Shown here: one piece after another, positions 1 through 8,976 of the stretch
Layout: each line of letters starts with the position of its first letter
How positions within the stretch are numbered: the first letter of the stretch is position 1
NCBI GenBank assembly: GCA_014804675.1
Contig: JAAUZH010000040.1
Span: 1-32,111, forward strand
Length of the DNA stretch: 32,111 nucleotides
Direction of reading: 5' to 3'
DNA from: Lachnospiraceae bacterium
GTDB taxonomy: Bacteria; Bacillota; Clostridia; Lachnospirales; Lachnospiraceae
The notes under the pieces: generated by a model
Told to the model about the DNA's origin: nothing
The model's database searches: none
What the model saw: only the letters and a program-made list of their open reading frames with translations
Program-made: the position numbers and the translations under genes

Positions 1-3000
1 CTGTCAGCTTTCCTGCTGTATCTGCCGTGGTCTGCACGTACATGCTGCCCTTTATGAGCACGTGGTCGGCTTCTTTGTCCATATGGAGTAAGCCGGTGCT
101 TGTTCCATAGCTGTCCTGTTGTAAGCTTCCTTCTCCCATCTCTGCAGATTGCTGGCGGTAATCTCCTTCTATCGTTAAAGTTCCACCATTGACATAAACC
201 TCACCTGCGGGCTGGATGAGGTCACCTTTTACCGTCAGGCTGTGCCCGTTCAGGTCAAGGGTGTCATCCAGTAAGATGAAATTGCCTTCCACCACCTTAT
301 CCTCTTCCAGGATGTCGCCATACTCTCCTTCTGTAGTTCCGTAAGACAGCTTGCAGCCGTTGCGGATTAACTGGGATTTTGTCAGGGCTGTTTCGGAGCA
401 GACTCCATCCTCGCTGTAGTTCTGTAATTCCAGGATGTTGAAGTATAAGCCGTCTGCCATGGTGATGGTCTGTTTTTTGTCTCCGCTTAAAAGGGTGCGG
501 TGGGTTCCCGTGGCATGGAAGTTCTTCTGGATGTCTGCATTTCCTTTCAGTTCCAGGGTACCGGCAGACAGTTCATTATTATAGTATGGCTGGTACCGGA
601 AATCTCCTTCCACAAGGATGTGGTCGGTTTCATGGGTCATACGGATTCCATTGGTATAGCTGACAACTCCTGCTGTAAAGTCCTTCCCTACCTTCAGGCT
701 GCCCCCTTCCATTTCTACCCCGCCTGAGTACATGGTAAGACCCACACTCATGTTTCCTTCCACCGTCAGGCTTCCATAGATGCTGAGAAGATAGTTGCTT
801 TCCATATCTCCGCCTATCTCAATCTCCTCTCCGCCTTTTATGGATATCGCCTGTAAAGTATATATACTTCCGCCAAAATACCCCTCTCCAAACTGTGTGC
901 TGCCTCCTACGGCAATCTGCCCTGAAACTTTATTGTGGGAATCAATTATAGTTCTCGCTATATAGGGTCTGTTTTCAAATACAATTCCCTGCTGGCTCTT
1001 ATTCTGGATTTCCAGATTCGCTATCTGGGAGTTGTCCAAGGCGCTGTATTCCATGCTGACAGTCTGTCTGCCCGTTCCGGTAAACAGCAGGGTATGGTTG
1101 TCTGAAGCCTTAAAATTATTAAGGCCGGAAGTTCTTTTTTGAATAAAATCTCCTTTTATTTCTAAAACCCCGGCAGTCAGCTTTCCCGTACTATCCGCTG
1201 TGGTTTCCACATACATGCTTCCATTTATCAGGACATAGTCCTCTTCCCGCTCCATCTGAAGCAAGCCGGTACCCGACTCATAGGTCTTTTCGCTGGCTTC
1301 TTCTTTTATGCCCTGCTGCCGGTAATCCCCGTCTACCGTCAGGAAACCGCCGTTTATCCGGATAGTCCCTGATGCCTGAATCAAATCCCCTTTGATTTTT
1401 AAGCTATGGCCGTTTAAATCCAGAGTATCATCTATCAGTATGAAATCCCCTTCTATGACTTCATCTTTTTGCAGGGTATATCCATAGCTGCCTTCCATTT
1501 CTCCATAAACCAGCCTGCAGCCATTACGGATCAACTGGCTTTTGGACAGGGGCTTTAGAGAATAGACTCCTCCTGTGCTCTGGTTCTTCAGTTCCAAAAC
1601 ATGGAAATACATTCCCTGTGCCATAGTGACAGTCTGTTTTTCCTCCCCGCTCAGGATGGTCTTGTGGGTGCCTTTTGCATGAAAAGCATTTTTAATTGCC
1701 ACATCCCCTTTTATTTCCAATACACCTGCCGACAATTCCTGCTCCCACATTGGATGATAAGTGAAGTTCCCACCTACGGAAATATAGTCATCCTCATGGG
1801 ACATTTTTATCCCGGAATTATAGCTGTTGCTTACCGTCAGGTCCCCTCCTGTAAGCAGCCGTCCGCTCTCCATGGATACTCCTGCCTCATTGATCATCAC
1901 ATTTCCTTCTGTTTCCAGCACTCCATATATGGAAACCGCCTGGCGAATCTCCACGTCTCCGCCCAGCCTGATTTTCTCCTTTGTTTTAATCTGCATAGTC
2001 TGCAAGGTATAGATGCCGCCCCCAAAGTATCCATTGATAAAGCTGGTTGCGCTGCCTATGGCGATCTGTCCTCTCACCCGACGACTTTCATCGTCCGTAA
2101 CTTCTCCGGACACGTAAGGACAGCCCTGGATTACCAGTTCCCCTGCCTCTTCCGTATCCTCTGTTCCATTGCCTTCGTCCCCACTCTCCAAAGCACTGAT
2201 TTCTAGATTTGCAAACCGGGATTCCGAAAGCCCGCTGTTTTGGAAAGATATTTCCTGTTCTTCTCTTCCGCTGAATATAACCTTATGGGCATCCATGGCG
2301 ATGAAATTCGTGCTGCTTTTGGAAGAAAGCTGCGTAAAATCTCCCATAAGCTCCATGATGCCTGCGGTAAGATTCCCTTCATCACCGGCACTGGAATCCG
2401 TAAAAAAGCTGCCGCCGATAAAGAGATAGTCGGTCTCTTCCGTCATGACCAGCTGTCCACTGCTTTCTTTGTAAAGATATGGCTCTTCTTCCGGCTCCGG
2501 ATTTTCCTTTTCTTCCCTTGCCTGAATCCGGTAATCTCCGCCCACTAAAAGCTGCCCGCCGTTTAGACGCACTTCTCCTGCGCTTTGGAGCAACATACCA
2601 TAAACAGTCAGGCTGTGGCCGTTTAAATCAAGGCTTCCTCCTTCCAGATAGAGATTTCCTATCTCTAAATCCTCCTCCAGAACATATGCTTCTGTCCTTA
2701 TGCTCATATCATCATAGTCTGACGGCTCCGCATTCCTTATGCGCTCTGCTTCTTTGGAATCGATTCTCTTCCACGGCTCCTGCAGAGTATCTTCTTTTTG
2801 TACAGCCGTTCCCATGTCTTCCGTACTGTCAGACTCTGTTTTTTCTTCTTCTGTTCCTTCTTCCTCATTTTCTACCGTTTCTCTGCTGTCATGATTTTCC
2901 GGTAACTGTCCGTCCACAGCATTGCTGCTGACCTGGGTTTCCTCCACATCCAGCCAAGATGTGCCATTCTGTCCGTTATAGGCAAACACTTGTCCATAGT

Positions 3001-3079
3001 CTGCAAAAGGCAGCATGACCACTGCCAAAAGCAGCGCTATGCCTCTTTTTAATCGTTCGGTATTTTTTCTCGTTTTCAT
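1..3079 (-). CDS. Giant secreted repeat protein, 5' part only (runs off the left edge)
   Basis: The reading frame is open from an ATG at 3079 to the window edge (about 1026 codons, no stop seen). The start is preceded by AAAGGA. Residues 1-32 form a signal peptide (basic start, hydrophobic ALLLAVVMLPF core, probable cleavage after VFA, mature end YNGQ). A Glu/Ser/Thr-rich linker follows (about 35-110). The rest is tandem repeats of about 390-400 residues, each with a DLNGHSL-type strand motif; these motifs lie near 2615, 1407 and 243. Each unit has two halves, both ending in a pattern like LxAGxLExKGD, then H-x-x-LSG, KQT and LE. Short Gly/Asn-punctuated strands suggest a beta-helix or beta-solenoid, exported to the surface. 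I do not recognise a catalytic domain; the C-terminus and any anchor lie outside. From memory, similar repeats occur in large clostridial surface proteins. Function unknown; an adhesin or a carrier for a C-terminal effector are both possible. Confidence 0.85.
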   Translation of the reverse strand, partial: MKTRKNTERLKRGIALLLAVVMLPFADYGQVFAYNGQNGTSWLDVEETQVSSNAVDGQLPENHDSRETVENEEEGTEEEKTESDSTEDMGTAVQKEDTLQEPWKRIDSKEAERIRNAEPSDYDDMSIRTEAYVLEEDLEIGNLYLEGGSLDLNGHSLTVYGMLLQSAGEVRLNGGQLLVGGDYRIQAREEKENPEPEEEPYLYKESSGQLVMTEETDYLFIGGSFFTDSSAGDEGNLTAGIMELMGDFTQLSSKSSTNFIAMDAHKVIFSGREEQEISFQNSGLSESRFANLEISALESGDEGNGTEDTEEAGELVIQGCPYVSGEVTDDESRRVRGQIAIGSATSFINGYFGGGIYTLQTMQIKTKEKIRLGGDVEIRQAVSIYGVLETEGNVMINEAGVSMESGRLLTGGDLTVSNSYNSGIKMSHEDDYISVGGNFTYHPMWEQELSAGVLEIKGDVAIKNAFHAKGTHKTILSGEEKQTVTMAQGMYFHVLELKNQSTGGVYSLKPLSKSQLIRNGCRLVYGEMEGSYGYTLQKDEVIEGDFILIDDTLDLNGHSLKIKGDLIQASGTIRINGGFLTVDGDYRQQGIKEEASEKTYESGTGLLQMEREEDYVLINGSMYVETTADSTGKLTAGVLEIKGDFIQKRTSGLNNFKASDNHTLLFTGTGRQTVSMEYSALDNSQIANLEIQNKSQQGIVFENRPYIARTIIDSHNKVSGQIAVGGSTQFGEGYFGGSIYTLQAISIKGGEEIEIGGDMESNYLLSIYGSLTVEGNMSVGLTMYSGGVEMEGGSLKVGKDFTAGVVSYTNGIRMTHETDHILVEGDFRYQPYYNNELSAGTLELKGNADIQKNFHATGTHRTLLSGDKKQTITMADGLYFNILELQNYSEDGVCSETALTKSQLIRNGCKLSYGTTEGEYGDILEEDKVVEGNFILLDDTLDLNGHSLTVKGDLIQPAGEVYVNGGTLTIEGDYRQQSAEMGEGSLQQDSYGTSTGLLHMDKEADHVLIKGSMYVQTTADTAGKLT

Positions 3080-3176
3080 CTTTTGTCCTTTCCTTACACG
3101 CATCATAAAACTTCTTCCACTTCTCCAATGATAATTATTGAAAGTCAGAAGACGTAGTTTATCAAGATTAGTTATA

Positions 3177-3206
3177 ACTATAGCAATTGTCAACCATATT
3201 TGTCAA
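3177..3206 (-). promoter_or_regulatory. SigA-type promoter of the giant repeat-protein gene
   Basis: On the minus strand TTGACA (3206-3201), an 18-nt spacer and TATAGT (3182-3177) form a good housekeeping promoter about 100 nt upstream of the ATG at 3079. A second TTGACA lies at 3193-3188 but has no well-placed -10. Confidence 0.6.
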
Positions 3207-3228
3207 TATCCTTCCGATATTCGTTTCT

Positions 3229-3288
3229 AAAATAAAAATGAGCTGTCAGAGCTTTTCCCCTAAGCCTGACAACCCATTTTTTTGTTTT
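3229..3288. terminator. Bidirectional terminator hairpin
   Basis: Arms 3244-3254 and 3262-3271 (TGTCAG/CTGACA plus GCTT/AAGC, one bulged A) with a 7-nt loop. The plus side is followed by a T-rich run (3276-3288) and the minus side by ATTTTTATTTT (3239-3229). On the minus strand it would end the regulator-kinase transcript just before the promoter of the next gene. Confidence 0.6.
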
Positions 3289-3584
3289 TCTGCAATAGCA
3301 TCTCCCTATAAAATATACTCATTACGTTACTATCCATTCCCTCAATGAACCAAATTCACTTTTGCTATTGCAATTTTTCCATGTTTCCCTCATATAATTC
3401 TTATACTACCGTTCCGGAATATTCTTGCCTTTTTACACAGCTTTCCCCTGTTGGATATTATTGTGCCAGAAACTAATTATATTGCAGAAGTTTCCCGTCT
3501 TCTGCTTATTCATTACACGTTCTTTTTTATACTTACCCTTTATACAAGTATCCCCGACACATTCTTATCCGGACCGCTTTCCCA
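3289..3584. other. Non-coding stretch between kinase operon and giant gene
   Basis: No convincing gene. It holds a perfect 10-bp inverted repeat, TGCAATAGCA (3291-3300) and TGCTATTGCA (3363-3372), and the 9-mer TACCGTTCC (3407-3415), which also occurs upstream of the response regulator (5842-5850). Two short minus-strand ORFs (24-26 codons) lack a well-spaced ribosome binding site and are not called. Confidence 0.5.
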
Positions 3585-3635
3585 CTACGGCCAAATAACT
3601 TTTATTAACCAATAAAAAATATCTAACTCAGGCAT
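3585..3635 (-). CDS. Possible 16-residue hydrophobic peptide
   Basis: A minus-strand ATG at 3635 follows AAAGGAGG with 6-nt spacing, one of the best ribosome binding sites in the window, and opens a 16-codon frame, MPELDIFYWLIKVIWP, ending in TAG. The peptide is aromatic and aliphatic with an acidic start. It lies about 130 nt downstream of the sensor kinase stop, on the same strand and before the terminator, so it could be part of the two-component operon. It has no cysteine and no AgrB-like processing gene nearby, so it is not a standard AgrD. It could be a signalling or membrane-acting peptide, a leader, or a chance match. No homologue is known to me. Confidence 0.35.
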   Translation of the reverse strand: MPELDIFYWLIKVIWP

Positions 3636-3764
3636 TTTTTTCCTCCTTTCAGCAATATTCTACCGTAACCCTGCCAGAATATGCAAGCATTCTGTTGTAT
3701 TCGATGGATTTTTGTTGTAACTGCTTCTTTTGGGGGGAAATTTACACGCAGCCCTTGTCATATT

Positions 3765-5087
3765 TTAAAATATTTTGTAGTAACTTGACGATAGATTGAT
3801 GCTATCCGGAAAGATTATTTTGGAAAGAAAGTATCCATCTTTATTTTCAAACTCTAAAGTCCCGTTGTATTTTTCCACAATCCCTTTTATATTTTCTATT
3901 CCATATCCATGAATTTCCTTATTCCTTTTACTGGTGTATCTTTTTCCCAGCTTTTCCGTATTTACCGGATTTGTAACCGGATTTTTTACTACCACTCCAA
4001 AGCTTCTCTTATAAAAAGAAATATTCACATAAATCTCCTTTGGCAGATTCCCTTGATAATTTCTCATTGCCTCCTCACTATTAGACAGCAGATTATGAAA
4101 TAGGGAGCAAAGCTCCGGCAATGAAATCTTTATATCTTTTGGCAAGGCACCTGTCAGTATGATTTGGGTTCCATAATCTTCCGCTTCCTTTGCCACATCA
4201 TTTAACACTGCATTGATGATATCATTTCCACTTTGAAACGGCATATCGATTCTTTTGATTGTATTGTCCTTTAACTGCTTAATGTATTCTTTCGCCTCTT
4301 CATAATTTTCTTCTGTAAGCAAGGCCTCTATGCATCCTAAATGTGCTTTTAGATCATGATTTATCTTCCTTGCTTCTTTATCCTTATAACCCAGCATTCT
4401 GTAGTACTTTTCCTGAATTATCAAATATTCATCCTTTGCTTTATTTTCCATCTGGTAATATTTTCGATTTATATCCACTATGATAAAAATAATAATTAAC
4501 GAGATGATAATCATACATGACAAAAGCAGCAAGCCCATTGTGATACCATTTGCAACTCTTTTACCATTAAAGAACATACCTATTTCAGCCTGTGCTGTGA
4601 AAAACAACAAACACAATTCAATTACAATGCATAGGACTAAATGATACCATGATATTTTATTGAAATAATAGGATAATTTTTTTATCTTATTCCGAAATAA
4701 AATAAGACATATTATTGTGCAAAAATAAAGAAGCACTCTCTCTTTTTCCCGCATCAAAATAGAGCTGTAATCGCTCACACCTATTAAAATTATAAAATAA
4801 ACAGCTATTCTTTGTAAGAGAACTAAAACAATCTCTATGATTAAAAAATGTATAAAATTTATAAGCCTCTTCCCATTAACCAGATATAAAATACAGATAA
4901 TTTCAACCGGATACATAAGCAGATCTTTCATATTCGACTGATTCTCCAGAAAAGAAGTCCCTGCCATTATCGCCATCACAACAAGAAACCGCCAATACTT
5001 CCTTGTAATCTCCTTATTCCACAAATATTTCATTGCCAGCAGACAATATACCATATAAATGTATTCGCCCAACAAATCTAACAACAT
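3765..5087 (-). CDS. GHKL-family sensor histidine kinase (AgrC/LytS-like)
   Basis: Sensor partner of the LytTR regulator encoded just upstream. About the first 205 residues form some six membrane segments with no large extracellular domain, as in peptide-sensing AgrC-type kinases. A short coiled linker follows, then the H-box NHDLKAH (His near residue 244) and a GHKL ATPase domain with an N-box (NLLSNSEEAM) and a GYGIENIKGIVEKYNG segment. The ATG at 5087 is preferred over an in-frame GTG at 5096 because AAGGGG sits 8 nt before it. The gene starts 15 nt after the regulator stop, so the two are co-transcribed. The signal is unknown; a peptide ligand is typical of the family, but no agrB/agrD pair is present. 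The 16-residue ORF downstream is the only local peptide candidate. Confidence 0.88.
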   Translation of the reverse strand: MLLDLLGEYIYMVYCLLAMKYLWNKEITRKYWRFLVVMAIMAGTSFLENQSNMKDLLMYPVEIICILYLVNGKRLINFIHFLIIEIVLVLLQRIAVYFIILIGVSDYSSILMREKERVLLYFCTIICLILFRNKIKKLSYYFNKISWYHLVLCIVIELCLLFFTAQAEIGMFFNGKRVANGITMGLLLLSCMIIISLIIIFIIVDINRKYYQMENKAKDEYLIIQEKYYRMLGYKDKEARKINHDLKAHLGCIEALLTEENYEEAKEYIKQLKDNTIKRIDMPFQSGNDIINAVLNDVAKEAEDYGTQIILTGALPKDIKISLPELCSLFHNLLSNSEEAMRNYQGNLPKEIYVNISFYKRSFGVVVKNPVTNPVNTEKLGKRYTSKRNKEIHGYGIENIKGIVEKYNGTLEFENKDGYFLSKIIFPDSINLSSSYYKIF

Positions 5088-5102
5088 AACCAACACCCCT
5101 TA

Positions 5103-5819
5103 TTACAGCAGCATGTTCTTTATGTATTGGCTATAAGCCTGATTCACTGCTTTTCGCCTTCTGATCGAAATGGGAAATACAGTATTATCCTCCATGATAA
5201 CCTTTTGCCCTACTTCCTTTACATGGAAAAAGTTAACGATGATGCTTTGATGAATTCTGCAAAATCCCTTTGGGGATAACTCTGTCTCCCAAGCCTTTAA
5301 ACTTTTCCGTACGAGGATTTCTTCACTCCTTAATGCCACCTTACTGTATTGATTGCTGGCCTCAATATAACAAATCTGCTCTATGGAAAAGACATTTTTC
5401 TTTCCTCCAATGCCTTCTAACTCTATGAAATCTCTCTTAGAAATCCATTTTGAAACTTTATCCATGGCACTTGCTACTGTTTCTAAGGTAACCGGCTTTT
5501 GAATAAAAGAAACAACCTGCATTCCAAATGCTTCATTCATTCGATTCCCATAATTAGTGGTAAAGACGATATAGACGTTTTCATGCGTTCTTTCCAACCT
5601 GTCCTTTACTTCAATTCCATCTATCCCTTCCATATCAATATCCAAAAACAATATGTCCACTTCTCTTAGGGCAGACAGACATTCTTCTCCAGAAGAATAT
5701 TCGGAAATGACTGCCAGCTTACCGTGTCTTTTGCAATATTCCTGAATTATCACAATCAGTTTTTCCCTATGTAGCTTTTCATCATCGCATATCACAATAT
5801 TAACTGTTTCTACCTTCAT
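5103..5819 (-). CDS. LytTR-family response regulator (AgrA/LytR-like)
   Basis: 238-residue cytoplasmic transcription regulator. Residues 6-125 are a CheY-like receiver with acidic pair Asp12-Asp13, phosphoacceptor Asp60 (LFLDID), a TTN segment and the conserved Lys of IQKP. Residues 135-238 are a LytTR DNA-binding domain (ICYIEASNQY, RKSLKAWE, FCRIHQSIIVN, ISIRRRK). Such regulators usually bind paired direct repeats about two helical turns apart. It is the first gene of a two-gene operon with the sensor kinase. The start follows AAAGG. A TATAAT lies at 5879-5874, but I see no good -35 for it, which suits activator-dependent or autoregulated transcription. The 9-mer TACCGTTCC in the leader (5842-5850) recurs at 3407-3415. 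Likely targets, by inference, are the neighbouring secreted-protein genes. Confidence 0.9.
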   Translation of the reverse strand: MKVETVNIVICDDEKLHREKLIVIIQEYCKRHGKLAVISEYSSGEECLSALREVDILFLDIDMEGIDGIEVKDRLERTHENVYIVFTTNYGNRMNEAFGMQVVSFIQKPVTLETVASAMDKVSKWISKRDFIELEGIGGKKNVFSIEQICYIEASNQYSKVALRSEEILVRKSLKAWETELSPKGFCRIHQSIIVNFFHVKEVGQKVIMEDNTVFPISIRRRKAVNQAYSQYIKNMLL

Positions 5820-5943
5820 ATTTTCAACCTTTTTTTATCCGTACCGTTCCATACAATCCTTCCACCGCCATTAATTATATTTTTATTACCTCAAGTATAC
5901 CAAAGTTAACCATAAATGCAATCTATTTCCCGTTATATTCCAT

Positions 5944-5981
5944 GAAAAAAAGTGCACACCCCGCTTTGCGTGCACTTTTTA
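5944..5981. terminator. Terminator after the TIR gene
   Basis: Perfect 11-bp stem, AAAAAGTGCAC (5947-5957) with GTGCACTTTTT (5970-5980), and a 12-nt loop. The A and T runs flank both sides, so it can act in both directions. On the minus strand it follows the TIR stop codon (5998). Confidence 0.85.
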
Positions 5982-5997
5982 ATGCATATCAGTTTTT

Positions 5998-8976
5998 TCA
6001 ATTTACATAGTATTGTTCTTTTTCTTCCTGAGTCAGTTCGCGACCGTTTAGAAGCTCCTTTGCTTCCTCCACCAGCATTTGTAAATTGTATACCGGGAAG
6101 GAAAGTACCGTAGTGGTTGATGAACTATAAATCCTCGTACCGTCCTCCGCCATCTTCTCAAACCCCGGTATCTCATAAAGCAATTCCATATTGTCATTCA
6201 GCAAATATCCCATGCTGCCTTCTTTATCATAAAGCAGCTCCATATTATCTGCGGATGCTTTGTCCCATTGGTTGATGGATGGAACGTTTTCAATAGTTTT
6301 TACCAGCATCAGTCCGGCAGCTTCATAGATTTTGGTGCTGTTGTCCTTAAAGCTGATAAATATCCTTTCCCCGTCAGGAGAAAATCCGGCGGCACTAATA
6401 AAATCCGCCTTGATTTCTATAGATGCTTCCGGTTCTGTTCCTTCAAATGAATAAATGCTTACCTGATTGGTATAAATATCTGCAGCCAGATATTTTGTCC
6501 CTTGTTCATTCATAGCCAGAATATCTCCGCTCCACCCCAATGCTCTCTGGGTTTTCGTTTCCACATCGTAGGAAATACCATCTTTATCCTTAGAAACCCC
6601 TATCAATGTCTTTTCATTTCCGGAAAGATAACCTTGAATCAGCGCTTCCGTATCATAAACAGTCCTCTGCCCCAAATCCTCCATATGGTATACAACTATT
6701 TTATTCTCTTTGTTTAGCATAACCAACTTATTTTCATGCTGGTAATAAAATCCGCTATACATTTCTGCCTGCTCTAATGCCTTGCCGTCTGACAGCCGAT
6801 AGGCTTCTATGTAATTGCGTTCTATAAGTAAAAAACGATCTTCTTCTTCCATCAGGATGATTTCCACAACGGAATCTTTGGGCTTTAAGCGGTATATTTC
6901 TTTCTGTCCCTCAGCCTGGCAGGCAGTTATCTGCTCATTGGTATAAACCAAAAGCAGTTCATTATCTGACGTAACCTCCACGTCATAAATAGCAGCATCC
7001 ATTTCCACTAACCTTTCCGCCTTGCTTCCAAAAGCATTCTTATAAATAAAAATCTTATTAGAGCTCACAGGCTCCTCAATAATCTTATTCTTATAGTGGT
7101 ATATATGACGCATCCTGTAATCTCCGCTTTCCATATACTGCCTGTTCAGTACATCCTTGTCTTTTATGATACTGGCAATCACAGAGCCGTCCGAAAGGCC
7201 AACAGCAATGGTCTTAGTTGCCTCCATTACTTCAAAGCTGCAAATACTGTTATTATAATGTATCTCCTGAAGGATGCTGCCATCTTTTGCAGACACAATA
7301 CATATACTGCTGCCGTTTGCGTAAACAATGTTTTCTCCCATAGTCCTGATTGGAGCAGAAATAGCCATCATCCCCTCTATTGTAAAACGCACGGTTCCGT
7401 CCTGCTGAAAACAGGCCAGATTCTGGTTCAGGGTCAGACCAAACTCGCCCAGTGTATTTCTATCATAGGAAAGCACATAACATTCTCCTTCATCGGTAGG
7501 AAAGATTTCGTACAGACTGGTAAACTCTGTTTCAAGAATCCCTGCGGTTTCCCAATCAGAGGTTCTAAGCAATATGCCTTTTCCCTTTCCTTCATCAAAA
7601 AAGGATGTCAAAGAAGCTGCAAAATAATTGCCCTCCGGTGAAAATCTCATGCAACTCCCCATGTTGGCATATCTTGCATTGGTATAAGTACCGACTACTT
7701 TTCCGGTTGCAGTATGATAAATGGAAATCGTGGTGCCTTCTGCAGCGGCTGCCATGGTCCGGTCTTCCGACAGGACTATCCGGGAAACGGATGTATCCGG
7801 AACAGACCATTGGATGGAAAAATCTCTGGCATCCATGCAGGCAAGCCCGTTTTTCCCTGCACATATTATGGTCGTCTCATCTATGAAAGCGATATTTTCT
7901 TTCTGCTCAATCCCTATGGGGTCTTCAATCTTCATCAGGATTTCCCCTCTGTCCAAATCCCAACTATAAAACTGACCCAATTGGTCTCTGGAAACCAGAA
8001 TGGTTCCGTCTACATTCAAGACAGAGGTTTCCGTTATGGTATCGTGGGCAAGCATTAGATGAGGCGCATAATTTGATTCATTTTCGTACACCTGTAATAT
8101 CTTTGCCAGTGCTGCAGCAGACTCTGCCACAATAGGTCTTTCCGGTTCATCCAAATCCTCTGGAACTCCTGCCAAAGCAATCAGTAAGCCTCCTATTTTA
8201 TCCCCATCCTCATATACACCAACGGCAGAATTACTTAGAGACTTGGATTGAAGGGCTTTCAGGTCTTCCGTCTGTGCCTGAATCTGACGGGACTGTCTCT
8301 GAATCCGCAGTGCCTGATAGGTGCTAAAGGCGCCAAAAGCAAGGCAGATGCTCCCTGCTGCCGCAAAGGTAACCAAAAGCCGTTTGATTTTCCTTTCCCG
8401 ATGCCGCTGCTTCAGATCATCATATTCACAGCCCAGCATGGGAGCCGCCATGCGGAGCAGTTCTTCTTTCATTTTTGCCTTGATTTCTCTTTTTGAGCTT
8501 CCTCTTACATCTGCCGCTAAAGGCTCAATGGTTTTTTCTTGATAGGTAACAGTACCGTCCTCTGCCGTAATCTGCTGTTTCATCCTGCAAAGCTGAGGCG
8601 GGAATGCTTCCGAAGGTTCTCCTTCGATTAAAACCGCCAGTATATGGGAAGCATCCCGATATTGCAAAAAGATTTCAATTTCCTTTTGTACCCAAAGGGA
8701 TTCTACTGTTCTTTTAGAACAGATAACAATCAAAAATTCCGATTCTTTTAATGCTTCTGTAATAGGCGCCGACAGATTTCCCGCCAGCGGCAGCTCCTCC
8801 TTATCCCGAAAGACTCTTTTTATTCCCTGTTTTCCCGTTTCTTTTATTTCTTTATCCGCAAGCTTTGGAACCCGAAAGCTTTCTAACTGCTTGTGGAGCA
8901 ATTCTGCCACAAAGCTGTCAAGCTCTGCATGTCGATAGCTGATAAAGGCGTCATATTTAAATTCTTTTCGATTCAT
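5998..8976 (-). CDS. TIR domain - transmembrane - beta-propeller protein
   Basis: 992 residues. Residues 6-135 are a TIR domain (TIR_2-like) opening with YDAFISYRH and containing SLWVQKE, whose Glu99 sits where the catalytic Glu of NADase-type TIR domains is found. A basic stretch (RHRERKIKR) precedes one hydrophobic segment at 199-220; a coiled linker and a helical region (GGLLIALAGVPED, about 260-300) follow. From about 300 to 970 come degenerate WD40/propeller-like blades. There is no signal peptide. The basic residues before the membrane segment favour a cytosolic TIR and an external propeller, but this is inference. The start overlaps the DHH stop by 4 nt (ATGA), so translation is coupled. 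TIR domains in bacteria cleave NAD+ or make nucleotide signals in antiphage systems such as Thoeris; whether this one is a defence protein, a sensor or a scaffold cannot be told from sequence alone. Confidence 0.85.
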   Translation of the reverse strand: MNRKEFKYDAFISYRHAELDSFVAELLHKQLESFRVPKLADKEIKETGKQGIKRVFRDKEELPLAGNLSAPITEALKESEFLIVICSKRTVESLWVQKEIEIFLQYRDASHILAVLIEGEPSEAFPPQLCRMKQQITAEDGTVTYQEKTIEPLAADVRGSSKREIKAKMKEELLRMAAPMLGCEYDDLKQRHRERKIKRLLVTFAAAGSICLAFGAFSTYQALRIQRQSRQIQAQTEDLKALQSKSLSNSAVGVYEDGDKIGGLLIALAGVPEDLDEPERPIVAESAAALAKILQVYENESNYAPHLMLAHDTITETSVLNVDGTILVSRDQLGQFYSWDLDRGEILMKIEDPIGIEQKENIAFIDETTIICAGKNGLACMDARDFSIQWSVPDTSVSRIVLSEDRTMAAAAEGTTISIYHTATGKVVGTYTNARYANMGSCMRFSPEGNYFAASLTSFFDEGKGKGILLRTSDWETAGILETEFTSLYEIFPTDEGECYVLSYDRNTLGEFGLTLNQNLACFQQDGTVRFTIEGMMAISAPIRTMGENIVYANGSSICIVSAKDGSILQEIHYNNSICSFEVMEATKTIAVGLSDGSVIASIIKDKDVLNRQYMESGDYRMRHIYHYKNKIIEEPVSSNKIFIYKNAFGSKAERLVEMDAAIYDVEVTSDNELLLVYTNEQITACQAEGQKEIYRLKPKDSVVEIILMEEEDRFLLIERNYIEAYRLSDGKALEQAEMYSGFYYQHENKLVMLNKENKIVVYHMEDLGQRTVYDTEALIQGYLSGNEKTLIGVSKDKDGISYDVETKTQRALGWSGDILAMNEQGTKYLAADIYTNQVSIYSFEGTEPEASIEIKADFISAAGFSPDGERIFISFKDNSTKIYEAAGLMLVKTIENVPSINQWDKASADNMELLYDKEGSMGYLLNDNMELLYEIPGFEKMAEDGTRIYSSSTTTVLSFPVYNLQMLVEEAKELLNGRELTQEEKEQYYVN

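Noticed and set aside
1601..2931. Several long plus-strand frames opposite the first giant gene
   Set aside because: They are antisense shadows: the minus frame is open throughout with a signal peptide and repeats, and the plus frames lack ribosome binding sites.
3585..5819. An Agr-type quorum-sensing locus
   Set aside because: Kinase and regulator fit the type, but there is no AgrB-like protease gene, and the small ORF lacks the cysteine needed for a cyclic AgrD peptide.
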